A stretch of DNA of 18,519 nt from Chloroflexota bacterium (GCA_022565015.1 JADFKI010000032.1:1-18519); one strand, 5' to 3'; counted from the stretch's first letter, positions 1-7,173 are shown. The notes: generated by a model not told the origin, from the letters alone. Translations and numbers: made by a program.

Positions 1-149
1 ACCCTACGCCCAGGGATGCATGGGACAGGTTTAAGCCCGCCTGGAGGAGAAATCCCTTCGTCCCCCTTAAGAAGGGGGACCATAGGGAGTAGTCACGATC
101 GGCACCGGCGTTGGTTTGCAGCGGCAAGAACCCACCTCTAGCTCCCACT
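1..149 (+). ncRNA. Possible 3' part of a structured RNA (6S-like?), truncated by the window edge
   Basis: No open frame here looks coding, but several stems sit close together. CAGG (26-29) pairs with CCTG (40-43). An eight-base perfect stem TCCCCCTT (61-68) pairs with AAGGGGGA (72-79) around a three-base loop. TTGC (116-119) pairs with GCAA (124-127) around an AGCG tetraloop, extended by GGT (113-115) with ACC (130-132) across a GA bulge. The 3' end (about 121-137) resembles, from memory, the closing-stem side of some bacterial 6S RNAs, whose partner strand would lie upstream of base 1. This is weak evidence: it could equally be leader or intergenic sequence with a rho-independent-like hairpin lacking a T tract. 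The strand is assumed. Confidence 0.25.
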
Positions 150-151
150 TA

Positions 152-318
152 GAGCCTATCCAAAAACCTTAATTTGATGTTTTACGGTCCTTCGACAGTG
201 CTCAGGACGAACGGAAGATTGTCCGTTTGTGGTGTCCGGCTCCTCATAATGTATATCTTCGGACTCCGCTTCTGCGGAGAGCTTGTCGAACCATTCGTGG
301 CAGTTTTCGGATAGGCTC
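152..318. mobile_element. MITE-like non-coding element, copy 1 (167 bp, TTA target duplication)
   Basis: The two ends are inverted repeats: GAGCCTATCCAAAAAC at the left and, read on the other strand, GAGCCTATCCGAAAAC at the right (15 of 16 identical). TTA flanks both ends directly (149-151 and 319-321), as expected of a 3-bp target duplication. Internal hairpins are visible: AACGGA (210-215) with TCCGTT (222-227), and CTCCGC (264-269) with GCGGAG (274-279). CCTTCGACAG near the left arm also pairs with CTTGTCGAACC in the right arm. A second element of identical length is at 6285-6451. No transposase is present, so it would move in trans. The 3-bp TNA-type duplication fits IS5-family transposases (IS1031 group), which is an inference. 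Confidence 0.78.
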
Positions 319-321
319 TTA

Positions 322-839
322 ACCGAGGAGGAGAGGCTTGCCCACAGAACCGGCACCGAAGGAACAATCTCCGAATGGTAAGGCGGACCGGTCAATTCCA
401 AAAAAAAATACCCCCCCGAGTATGTTGACCTTGGTATGGATAGGTCTGACGATACCCAAGGGGGCAAGGCAGGTGATGCGACCGGAAACCGGTCATATTT
501 AGCATAGTCAATGGTTCGTGTGAGTTGTGGAACGATAAGGTGTTTGTAAAGAGTGCCGTAAACGGGCCTTCGCGGGGCGCCGGGTTTGCCAATGCATGGG
601 GAAGGCTCATCAGAACGGGGCTGATGCCCAAATCGGGGGAATTGTATACTCTTTACGAAATATTCGAGAGTGCTGCTGGAAACGCCCTGTCGCTTGCGGC
701 CCGGTTGACACCCCATTGGGCAGGTGAGAATATGTCGCAAGGTCTATAAGGCCAGTGGTAGACTAGATTCACAGTATTTTCTCGATGTGGGGTCCAAGTA
801 AGAACATGCCGCAAATCTGCCCGGGTGTGAGGCCTGGTT
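322..839. other. Long non-coding stretch upstream of hisZ
   Basis: I see no supported protein gene. The open frames across it lack a ribosome binding site or run through the MITE. Contents are: an A9 run next to a C7 run (about 400-417); an imperfect hairpin (429-437 with 452-461); a perfect inverted repeat GACCGG-AAA-CCGGTC (480-494); a promoter candidate at 705-733; and an imperfect direct repeat, AGAATATGTCGCAA (727-740) and AGAACATGCCGCAA (801-814), spaced 74 bp. No T-box consensus and no His-codon-rich leader peptide were found, so the classical attenuation mechanisms of his operons are not visible here. Confidence 0.5.
705..733 (+). promoter_or_regulatory. Candidate sigma70 promoter of the his operon
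   Basis: A perfect -35 hexamer TTGACA (705-710) is followed after exactly 17 bp by GAATAT (728-733), which keeps the key A at position 2 and T at position 6 of the -10 consensus. Transcription would begin near 740 and leave a leader of about 100 bases before hisZ. The first copy of the 14-base direct repeat overlaps the -10 and the second lies in the leader, which would suit a regulator. The assignment rests on sequence match only. Confidence 0.45.
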
Positions 840-2072
840 TTGACCTATAGGCATATCGATATGTTGCCCGGAATGCACGACGTCGAGCCGGACCAGTTCG
901 AGCGCCTGCGATGCGCCATGGATGAGCTGCGGACCCATTTGAGCGAGCAGGGCTATAGCCTCGTAGATACGCCGTTGCTGGAGGAGACCGAGCTCTTCGT
1001 GCGAAAATCCGGTGGAGAGCTCAGCGGAAGCCTCTACACGTTCACCGACCCCGGAGGCCACTCCGTTAGCCTCCGGCCCGAGTTTACCTCCTCGGTCATA
1101 CGTCACTTCATCGAGAGCCGCGCAGCGCTGAAGCTGCCGCTTCGACTGCAGTATAGCGGCCCGGTATTCAGGTATATCTCGTCGGATGGGAATGGGCGTC
1201 GCCAGTTTACTCAGGTGGGAGCGGAGGTCATCGGCGACGGCGGCGTCGACGTGGACTCTGAGATGATCTGGCTCGCCTGGGCCGGGCTAAAACGATTGAA
1301 GCTGGAGGAGTTCCGCGTAAGAGTCGGCCATCTCCAGGTCCTTCACAAGATCCTGTCGACCTTTGGTCTATCCGAGGCGGCGAGGCTTTTCATCATCAGC
1401 AACACTCAGGCCCTCGGGCACGGTTCCGTAGACGTTTCCAGCTTGATGGAGAGGGCGAGGCAGGTCGGGATACTACGGGGAGGCATTGACCTCGGCATCG
1501 AAGCGACGCTGGAGGACATGAGCAGGGAGACCGCCGAGGAGTTCATACAGGGTGTACTCAGAGAGTCGATGCCCGTTCCCGTCGGACGTAGGACCACGGA
1601 CCAGATCGTCGCCCGCCTTTTGAGGAAGGTGGGAGAGTCCGTTGATCCAGGTACCTTTAAAGAGGCTCTTTCCCTGGTCGAATGCCTCTCGAAGCTCAGC
1701 GGAGCGCCCCAGAAGGTGCTGAACGACGCGAGATCGATCCCTGTCGTTCGAGACCTCGACGCCAAGGCCTTTGACGGGCTTGGGAGCCTGTTGGAGCTAC
1801 TGTCCAAGCGTGGAGTGCCCGAGGCCGACATCGTCGTCGACCTGGGGCTGGCAAGGGGCATATCGTACTACACGGGCGTCATCTTCGAGCTTGAAATGGC
1901 CGCTTCGCCCGGCGGATCGCTGGGCGGTGGAGGCCGCTACGACGGACTCATCAAGGCCCTGGGCTGCGAGGATGATGTTCCGGCATTGGGATTCGCTTAT
2001 AATCTAGAGCAGATCATGGATGCCTTATCCGCACAACAGACCACTTCAGAAAAGGCCATGAGAAACTCTTGA
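840..2072 (+). CDS. hisZ: ATP phosphoribosyltransferase regulatory subunit HisZ
   Basis: HisZ is a histidyl-tRNA synthetase paralogue that binds HisG and controls the first step of histidine synthesis (ATP + PRPP). The 410-residue product has the class II core: LPGMHDVEP near residue 9, motif 2 around FRYISSDGNGRRQF (110-123), the histidine-binding-like ARGISYYTG (338-346) and GGGRYDGL (363-370). The motif 3 arginine is gone: the usual GFAxGxER reads GFAYNLEQ (384-391). The protein ends there without the anticodon-binding domain, so it should not charge tRNA. Both points favour HisZ over HisS. It is somewhat longer than many HisZ proteins because of an enlarged region at about 170-330. The TTG start is supported by GAGG (829-832) with 7-bp spacing. 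Its TGA shares a base with the hisG ATG. Confidence 0.88.
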   Translation: MTYRHIDMLPGMHDVEPDQFERLRCAMDELRTHLSEQGYSLVDTPLLEETELFVRKSGGELSGSLYTFTDPGGHSVSLRPEFTSSVIRHFIESRAALKLPLRLQYSGPVFRYISSDGNGRRQFTQVGAEVIGDGGVDVDSEMIWLAWAGLKRLKLEEFRVRVGHLQVLHKILSTFGLSEAARLFIISNTQALGHGSVDVSSLMERARQVGILRGGIDLGIEATLEDMSRETAEEFIQGVLRESMPVPVGRRTTDQIVARLLRKVGESVDPGTFKEALSLVECLSKLSGAPQKVLNDARSIPVVRDLDAKAFDGLGSLLELLSKRGVPEADIVVDLGLARGISYYTGVIFELEMAASPGGSLGGGGRYDGLIKALGCEDDVPALGFAYNLEQIMDALSAQQTTSEKAMRNS

Positions 2073-3067
2073 TGAACGGAAGCGGCGTCCTCAGGCTTGC
2101 GGTCTCAAGCGACGGCGCCCTATACGAGCCGACGCTGGCCTTTCTTCGCGACTGCGGAATCGGTGTGCGCCGAACGAACCAGCGCAGGTACACGGCGGAG
2201 ATTCCATCGTTGCCCGGCATCTCCGTGCTGTTTCAGCGGGGCGCCGACATAACGCCCAAGGTCGAAGAGGGCAGCGCCGATATCGGCATCGTCGGCCACG
2301 ACCGCTACCTGGAGCTGAGCCGTGAGGGCGGCGACACCAACGTCGTCATAGAGAGCCTCGGGTTCGGACACTGCGAGCTCGTCGTAGGCGTTCCCGACTC
2401 CTGGGTCGATGTGACCTCGCTCGCGGACCTGGTCGACCTTTCGGTGGAGTTTCGGCAAGACGGCGGAGACCTTCGAATAGCCACCAAGTTCCCACGCCTC
2501 GTGGAGCGATTCCTGCTCGGCAGCGGCATTAACTTCTTTTCCCTCGTGCAGTCCAGCGGCACCCTGGAGGCGGCGCCGGCGATGGGATTTGCCGATATTA
2601 TCGTGGACATCACCGAGAGCGGCACGACGATGCGGGAGAACCGTCTCAAGACGATTGTCGGCGGCTCCATAATGGCCTCCGAGGCCTGCCTGATAGGCAA
2701 TCGAAGGGTGCTCGCGGCAGACGAGAAGAAGCTCGAGAGGGCCAGGGCGCTGGTGGACATGATCGAGGCCCGCCTGGAGTCCAAAGAGTTCTACAGCATC
2801 ACCGCCAACATGAAGGGCGAGGCCCCGGAAGAGGTCGCAAACTACGTGCTGGCGCACGGAGACATCTCCGGCCTTCGCGGCCCTACGATCTCCAAGGTCT
2901 ACTCGCAGGACGGCCAGGGCTGGTACGCGGTGACCGTGATCGTCGAAAGGGACAAGCTCCTTGGGGCCGTGGACCTGCTTCGCCAGATCGGTGGAAGCAG
3001 CGTAACGGTGTCCCAGCCAAACTACGTATTCCAGTCCCAGTGCCAGGCTCACAGCCGTCTAACTTAG
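2072..3067 (+). CDS. hisG: ATP phosphoribosyltransferase HisG, long form with C-terminal regulatory domain
   Basis: This enzyme joins ATP and PRPP to make phosphoribosyl-ATP, the committed step of histidine synthesis, in the cytosol. In the 331-residue product the two-lobed catalytic part spans about residues 6-235, with the PRPP-binding loop at 166-188 (key stretch PAMGFADIIVDITESGTT). A second domain at about 238-320, around GLRGPTISKVYSQDGQGWYA, matches the HisG C-terminal ACT-like domain that binds histidine in long-form enzymes. Short-form enzymes (about 210-230 residues) lack it and need HisZ. Here the long form sits directly beside hisZ, which is unusual. I chose ATG 2072 over the in-frame TTG one codon upstream because it forms the TGATG overlap with hisZ. 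Confidence 0.95.
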   Translation: MNGSGVLRLAVSSDGALYEPTLAFLRDCGIGVRRTNQRRYTAEIPSLPGISVLFQRGADITPKVEEGSADIGIVGHDRYLELSREGGDTNVVIESLGFGHCELVVGVPDSWVDVTSLADLVDLSVEFRQDGGDLRIATKFPRLVERFLLGSGINFFSLVQSSGTLEAAPAMGFADIIVDITESGTTMRENRLKTIVGGSIMASEACLIGNRRVLAADEKKLERARALVDMIEARLESKEFYSITANMKGEAPEEVANYVLAHGDISGLRGPTISKVYSQDGQGWYAVTVIVERDKLLGAVDLLRQIGGSSVTVSQPNYVFQSQCQAHSRLT

Positions 3068-3086
3068 CTTCACCGGAGGCCCGTCG

Positions 3087-3833
3087 TTGCCCAATCTCCC
3101 AGCGCACATGGACCTGGCAAAGCAGGTCGCCCAGCGCCTCGACTGCGACGTCGTGGAGGCGAATATGGGATGCTATCTGCTCGGCTCTACGTCCCCGGAC
3201 ATCCGCATCATCACGCGAAAAACACGCGAGGAGTATCACTTCACGACCCTGGACTTTAAGGATGTCGGCGCCGGAGTGCAGGGGCTTTTCGAGGCGCATC
3301 CCGGACTGCAAGCCGCCAACGGCCACAGCGGTCCGACCCAGGCTTTCGTCGCGGGGTACATTACCCATCTTATCGCGGACGAGGTCTGGATCTCGCACAT
3401 GTTCCGGCCGTTCTTCGGCAACAGAGATGTCTTCGAGGACGAGACCTACGGCCTGGTCCTCGACAGGGCGATGCAGCTCGAGCTCGACAGGCAGTCCTGG
3501 GATATCGCCGACTCTTTGAAGTCGTCGCTCGCGACCTCTACCAGCGCCATCGACATCGGCTTTATCGAGTCGCAGCAGCTCACCGAGTGGGCCCAGTGGA
3601 TCATATCCTTTATGGACAGGGGCTTCACATGGGAAAGGCTGCGATTCATGGCGCGGCGAATCGCGTCGGGGGACGAGACCCATCCCGCGTTCCGGATGGT
3701 CGACGAGTTCGTTGCGGACGTGCCGCAGGGCATGGAGCGTCTCGAGGAGCTGGTGCCGGTAGACAACCTCGATGAGTACAAGAGACAGACCCTCGATGGC
3801 CTCGTCGATGCCGTCGGAGACTACCTGTCATGA
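3087..3833 (+). CDS. Zinc-dependent phospholipase C-fold (P1 nuclease-like) protein, cytosolic
   Basis: The 248-residue product resembles the zinc-dependent phospholipase C family (Pfam Zn_dep_PLPC), which hydrolyses phosphate esters. Candidate ligands are H7, D38 (in GSTSPDIR), H51 (EEYHF), H94, D98 (YITHLIADEVW) and H104. As I recall the Bacillus cereus phospholipase C ligands, H94-x3-D98-x5-H104 matches its H118/D122/H128 spacing, while the later His/Glu pair is not evident. There is no signal peptide, so it should be cytosolic, unlike the secreted toxins. The TTG start is supported by GGAGG (3075-3079) with 7-bp spacing. It begins 19 bp after hisG and overlaps hisD by four bases (ATGA), so it is translated with the histidine enzymes. 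Its substrate is unknown; a role as the missing histidinol-phosphate phosphatase is possible but unproven. Confidence 0.7.
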   Translation: MPNLPAHMDLAKQVAQRLDCDVVEANMGCYLLGSTSPDIRIITRKTREEYHFTTLDFKDVGAGVQGLFEAHPGLQAANGHSGPTQAFVAGYITHLIADEVWISHMFRPFFGNRDVFEDETYGLVLDRAMQLELDRQSWDIADSLKSSLATSTSAIDIGFIESQQLTEWAQWIISFMDRGFTWERLRFMARRIASGDETHPAFRMVDEFVADVPQGMERLEELVPVDNLDEYKRQTLDGLVDAVGDYLS

Positions 3834-5152
3834 GGATAGTCAAGGGAATCGAGGCCGCGAGGCGGGTACTGACCGAGGGTAGGGGTCTAAACCTCGATGA
3901 CGTCTCGCCGCAGGTCCTCGAGCTCATCGAAAAGACCTTCGGCAGGCCCATGACGCCCGCCGAGGAGGTAGGGTACATAATCGCAGAGGTCCGGAAGCGT
4001 GGCGACGCGGCGGTGCGAGAGATGACCTTGAAGCTCGATAGACTGGACCTCGACGAATTCGAGGTGCACAAAAAGACGATTTCAGAGGCATATGACGGCG
4101 TGGATCAAGAGGTCGTCGAAGCCTTGAATATTGCCGCCGAACGCGTGCGGAGATTTCACGAGATGTGCCGCGTAAAGAGCTGGACCGATTACGACGAGGG
4201 CTACGGTCAAGTCGTAACCGCCGTACGGAGTGCGGGTGCTTACGTCCCCGGCGGGACCGCTCCGTACCCGTCAACCGTGCTCATGACGGCCATTCCGGCC
4301 AGGGTGGCGGGCGTGGCGGAAGTCATCATGTGCACCCCCTCGTCAAGGGGCGACGCGCCCTCTCCCGAGGTGCTGGTGGCGGCCGACATCGCGGGAGTCG
4401 ACAGGGTCTTCCGCATAGGTGGGCCTCAGGCAATCGCGGCCATGGCCTACGGCACGGAATCGGTGCCGAGAGTGGACACGATCTGCGGCCCGGGAAACAT
4501 ATTTGTTACGCTCGCCAAAAAGATGGTGTATGGTGACGTTGGCATTGATGGGCTGTATGGTCCTACCGAGACGGCTGTCGTGGCGGACGGCACGGCCAAC
4601 GCCACGCTCTGCGCCGCCGACCTCCTCGCTCAGGCGGAGCACGACCCGCTGGCCAGGCCGGTGCTTATCACGACCTCCGAGCGGCTTGCCGAGGACGTGC
4701 GGAAGGAGGTCGACGTCAGGCTGGAGCGGCTGGAGCGAGGGAGCATCGCCAGGGCGTCCGTGGAAGGCCAGGGCTGCATTGCGGTCGTCCGCGACGTGCT
4801 GGAGGCCATCGAGCTCGCCAACGATTTTGCTCCGGAGCACCTGTGCCTGAACGTGAGCGACCCCTGGGCCTATGTCGGTAAGATCAGGAACGCGGGGATG
4901 ATATTTCTTGGCGAGTTCTCCCACGAGGTGCTGGGAGATTACGTGGCCGGTCCCAGCCATGTGATGCCCACGGCCGGAACGGCGAGGTTCAACTCCGGTC
5001 TGGGTGTACACTCCTTCTTGAAGATCAGCCCAATAGTGGCGCTGAGTCGGGAGACGTCGAGGAAGATAACGAGAGCGGCCTCGGTCCTGGGCAGGGCCGA
5101 GGGATTTACCGCCCATGCGGAGGCCGCGGAGATTCGCGAGGAGCTCCTCTAG
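3830..5152 (+). CDS. hisD: Histidinol dehydrogenase HisD
   Basis: HisD performs the last two steps of histidine synthesis, oxidising L-histidinol through histidinal to histidine with two NAD+ and a zinc ion. The 440-residue length is typical. Visible landmarks are GAYVPGGTAPYPST (136-149), the nucleotide-binding IGGPQAIAAMAYGT (196-209), and the zinc ligands Q268 and H271 (LLAQAEHDP), D370 (GDYVAGPSH) and H429 (TAHAEA). The catalytic pair is E336-H337 (DFAPEHLCL), and the conserved H377 is present. The usual AGPSE-type segment reads YGPTETAVVAD (243-253), a mild departure. The ATG overlaps the preceding gene's TGA (ATGA), implying coupled translation. hisC follows after 47 bp. Confidence 0.96.
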   Translation: MRIVKGIEAARRVLTEGRGLNLDDVSPQVLELIEKTFGRPMTPAEEVGYIIAEVRKRGDAAVREMTLKLDRLDLDEFEVHKKTISEAYDGVDQEVVEALNIAAERVRRFHEMCRVKSWTDYDEGYGQVVTAVRSAGAYVPGGTAPYPSTVLMTAIPARVAGVAEVIMCTPSSRGDAPSPEVLVAADIAGVDRVFRIGGPQAIAAMAYGTESVPRVDTICGPGNIFVTLAKKMVYGDVGIDGLYGPTETAVVADGTANATLCAADLLAQAEHDPLARPVLITTSERLAEDVRKEVDVRLERLERGSIARASVEGQGCIAVVRDVLEAIELANDFAPEHLCLNVSDPWAYVGKIRNAGMIFLGEFSHEVLGDYVAGPSHVMPTAGTARFNSGLGVHSFLKISPIVALSRETSRKITRAASVLGRAEGFTAHAEAAEIREELL

Positions 5153-5199
5153 CCGTAACACAGGCAGCTCGTAGCTCACAGAAAAGGGAAGGCGAAGTC

Positions 5200-6285
5200 A
5201 TGGCTGTAGACGTTGAAAAGCTCATAAGGCCGCACCTGACTGACATTCAGACATACGACCCCGTTGACCCGCCGGAGCTTCTGGCCAAGCGGGCCGGAAT
5301 AGCTCCCGATAAGGTGGTCAAGCTAAACGGCAACGAGAATCCGTACGGAGGCTCTCCAAAGGCGGCCGCCGCCGTCGCTAACACGCCGCTGCATATTTAC
5401 CCCGATCCGTTGCAGAGGTCGATGAGGCGGGCCCTCTCGGAATACACCGGAATGGACCAGGACTCCATCGTCGTTGGCGCGGGAAGCGACGAGCTAATAG
5501 ACTTGCTCTTCCGGCTCTTCATAGATCACGGCGACAAGATCTTGGACTTCGAGCCCACGTTTGGCATGTACGGTTTCTGCGCTCGGGTGGCCGGCGGCGA
5601 GATTTCATATGTCCCCAGGGACGAGCTGTTTGATATAGACGTCGAGGCCGCCGGGGATGCCGTCGACGACAGGACGAAGATAATCTTCCTTAGCTCGCCC
5701 AACAACCCGACGGGCAATCTAGCTTCAAACGACCAGGTCAAGGCCCTCCTGGAGACCGGCCGAATCGTGGTGGTCGACGAGGCCTACTTCGAGTTCTGCG
5801 GTCAGACGGCCGCCGACCTGGTGCCCGATAACGAGAACCTCGTGATTCTGCGGACGATGAGCAAGTGGGCGGGCCTGGCAGGCCTCAGGGTCGGTTACGG
5901 CATCATGAACCCCGGGATCGCGAAGCACATGATGGACATAAAGTCGCCGTACAACGTCAACGTGGCCGCGGAGTCGGCCCTCATTGCCTCGCTCGAAGAC
6001 GCCGCGGCCCTGCTGGAGAACGTCGAAAAGATCGTGGACGAGCGCGTCCGAATGTTCTCGCTGCTGCAGGAGATGGACGGTGTCACGCCATGGCCGTCGT
6101 GGGGCAACTTCATACTATGCCAGTTCGCGCCGGGTAGGGCGGGCGTCGTATACGAAGACCTGGCGAGCAGAGGTGTGTTCGTGCGAAACTTCGGCTCCCA
6201 GCGGCTGCAGGACAGCTTCAGGGTGGCGGTCGGCACCCCCGACGAGACGGACGCCTTCATCGCCGCCCTCAGAGAGGTCATTTAA
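5200..6285 (+). CDS. hisC: Histidinol-phosphate aminotransferase HisC
   Basis: HisC moves an amino group from glutamate to imidazole acetol phosphate, giving histidinol phosphate. It is a fold-type I PLP enzyme of 361 residues. Supporting motifs are LNGNENPYG (42-50), the PLP contact SPNNPTGN (166-173), DEAYFEF (193-199), and the PLP-binding lysine K222 within TMSKWAGLAGLRVGYG, which is characteristic of HisC. A C-terminal substrate-phosphate arginine is likely in SFRVAVGTPDE. The ATG follows a purine-rich GGGAAGG stretch. The TAA stop is formed at the junction with the second MITE: the last A is the first base of the element. Restoring the empty target site by eye would give a TAG at the same place, so the insertion left the protein unchanged. 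Confidence 0.95.
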   Translation: MAVDVEKLIRPHLTDIQTYDPVDPPELLAKRAGIAPDKVVKLNGNENPYGGSPKAAAAVANTPLHIYPDPLQRSMRRALSEYTGMDQDSIVVGAGSDELIDLLFRLFIDHGDKILDFEPTFGMYGFCARVAGGEISYVPRDELFDIDVEAAGDAVDDRTKIIFLSSPNNPTGNLASNDQVKALLETGRIVVVDEAYFEFCGQTAADLVPDNENLVILRTMSKWAGLAGLRVGYGIMNPGIAKHMMDIKSPYNVNVAAESALIASLEDAAALLENVEKIVDERVRMFSLLQEMDGVTPWPSWGNFILCQFAPGRAGVVYEDLASRGVFVRNFGSQRLQDSFRVAVGTPDETDAFIAALREVI

Positions 6286-6451
6286 AGCCTATCCGACAAC
6301 TTCATATATACGTTTTACCGTCCTTTGACAGAGTTCTCCGCAGAAGGGGAGTCCGAAGACATTCTGTTTGAGGAGTCGGACAGGACGAACGGAAGATTGC
6401 CCGTTCGTGGTGAGCTTGTCGAACCATTCGTGGCAGTTTTCGTTTAGGCTC
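6285..6451. mobile_element. MITE-like non-coding element, copy 2 (167 bp, TTA target duplication), between hisC and hisB
   Basis: This has the same length as the copy at 152-318. TTA flanks it at 6282-6284 and 6452-6454. Its ends are AAGCCTATCCGACAAC and, on the other strand, GAGCCTAAACGAAAAC, more diverged than in copy 1. Shared blocks include TTTTACCGTCCTTTGACAG, AGGACGAACGGAAGATTG, and the right-arm run ending in CATTCGTGGCAGTTTTCG. A hairpin is conserved: GAACGG (6387-6392) with CCGTTC (6401-6406). The segment at about 6334-6380 (CTCCGC-AGAA-GGGGAG and following) is the inverse of 235-280 in copy 1 and sits on the opposite side of the conserved hairpin. Placed between hisC and hisB, its folded RNA could lower read-through or protect the transcript; that is an inference. 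Confidence 0.78.
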
Positions 6452-6544
6452 TTAGCAGACCGGGTGCGGGTTTGTCACAGGCGACTACATGACAAAATAA
6501 AACAGGCCGCGTAATACAGGCGGCTTTGGCCGGGAGAGATAACT

Positions 6545-7141
6545 TTGGCGGAGCGCAGGGCGAAGCTGAGCCGCGAGACCGGCGAGACCCAGATAACGGT
6601 CGAGTTGAACATCGATGGTACGGGTATCTACGAGGTGGACACGGGCAACGGCATGTTCGACCATCTGCTGGCCCAGCTTTCGCGTCACGGCCTCATCGAT
6701 ATCAGCGTTTCGGCGAAGGGCGACACCCACGTGGGCTGGCATCACCTGGTGGAGGACGTCGGCATCATGCTGGGGCGGGCGCTAAAGGAGGCCGTCGGCG
6801 ACGCCAAGGGCATCACGCGCATGGGCCACACTTACGTGCCGCTGGACGAGGCCCTGGCCCTAACCGTCGTGGACTTCGGCGGACGCGGATACTCCGTCAT
6901 AGACGCGCCCATGACCGACAGCGACCTGGGCGGTCTGCCCGCCGACTTGATTCGCCACTTCTTGGAATCACTGGCGCGGGAGGGCGGGTTCAACCTTCAC
7001 GTCAGGGTTCTGGCCGGCTCCAACAACCACCACAAGGCCGAGGCAATATTCAAGAGCCTGGCCCGCTCTCTGAGGGCGGCGCTGACGCGCGATGATCGCC
7101 TCGGCGGCGAGGTCCCCAGTACCAAGGGGACCATCGGCTAG
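6545..7141 (+). CDS. hisB: Imidazoleglycerol-phosphate dehydratase HisB (monofunctional)
   Basis: This Mn-dependent enzyme removes water from imidazole glycerol phosphate to give imidazole acetol phosphate, the substrate of HisC. At 198 residues it is the single-domain form, with no histidinol-phosphatase domain. Metal ligands are placed as expected: H40 (GMFDHLL), H48, H66-H67 with E70 (GWHHLVED), H138, and H162-H163 with E166 (NNHHKAE). The C-terminal PSTKGTI is typical. The first metal motif usually reads DDHHTVED and the second NDHH, so the acidic residue before each HH pair is replaced here. The TTG start is supported by GGGAGAG (6532-6538), 6 bp upstream. It follows the MITE, so its coupling to the upstream his genes may be loosened. 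Confidence 0.93.
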   Translation: MAERRAKLSRETGETQITVELNIDGTGIYEVDTGNGMFDHLLAQLSRHGLIDISVSAKGDTHVGWHHLVEDVGIMLGRALKEAVGDAKGITRMGHTYVPLDEALALTVVDFGGRGYSVIDAPMTDSDLGGLPADLIRHFLESLAREGGFNLHVRVLAGSNNHHKAEAIFKSLARSLRAALTRDDRLGGEVPSTKGTIG

Positions 7142-7173
7142 TCGCTTTCTCTGTTCTACAGGATGAGGCCAGT

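Noticed and set aside
156..740. 194-residue minus-strand open frame
   Set aside because: It runs straight through the MITE and unrelated intergenic sequence; the composition looks random and no family is recognised.
525..749. 74-residue open frame upstream of hisZ
   Set aside because: TTG start with no convincing ribosome site, no recognisable motif, and it overlaps the best promoter candidate of the his operon.
732..749. Five-codon leader peptide (ATG to TAA) with AGGTGA before it
   Set aside because: It has no histidine codons, and its ribosome site would lie upstream of the predicted transcription start.
2120..3052. 310-residue minus-strand open frame antisense to hisG
   Set aside because: Shadow of hisG; no domain features, and hisG is clearly the coding strand.
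7142..7173. Bidirectional terminator between hisB and purS
   Set aside because: The 32-bp gap shows no inverted repeat with a T tract on either strand.
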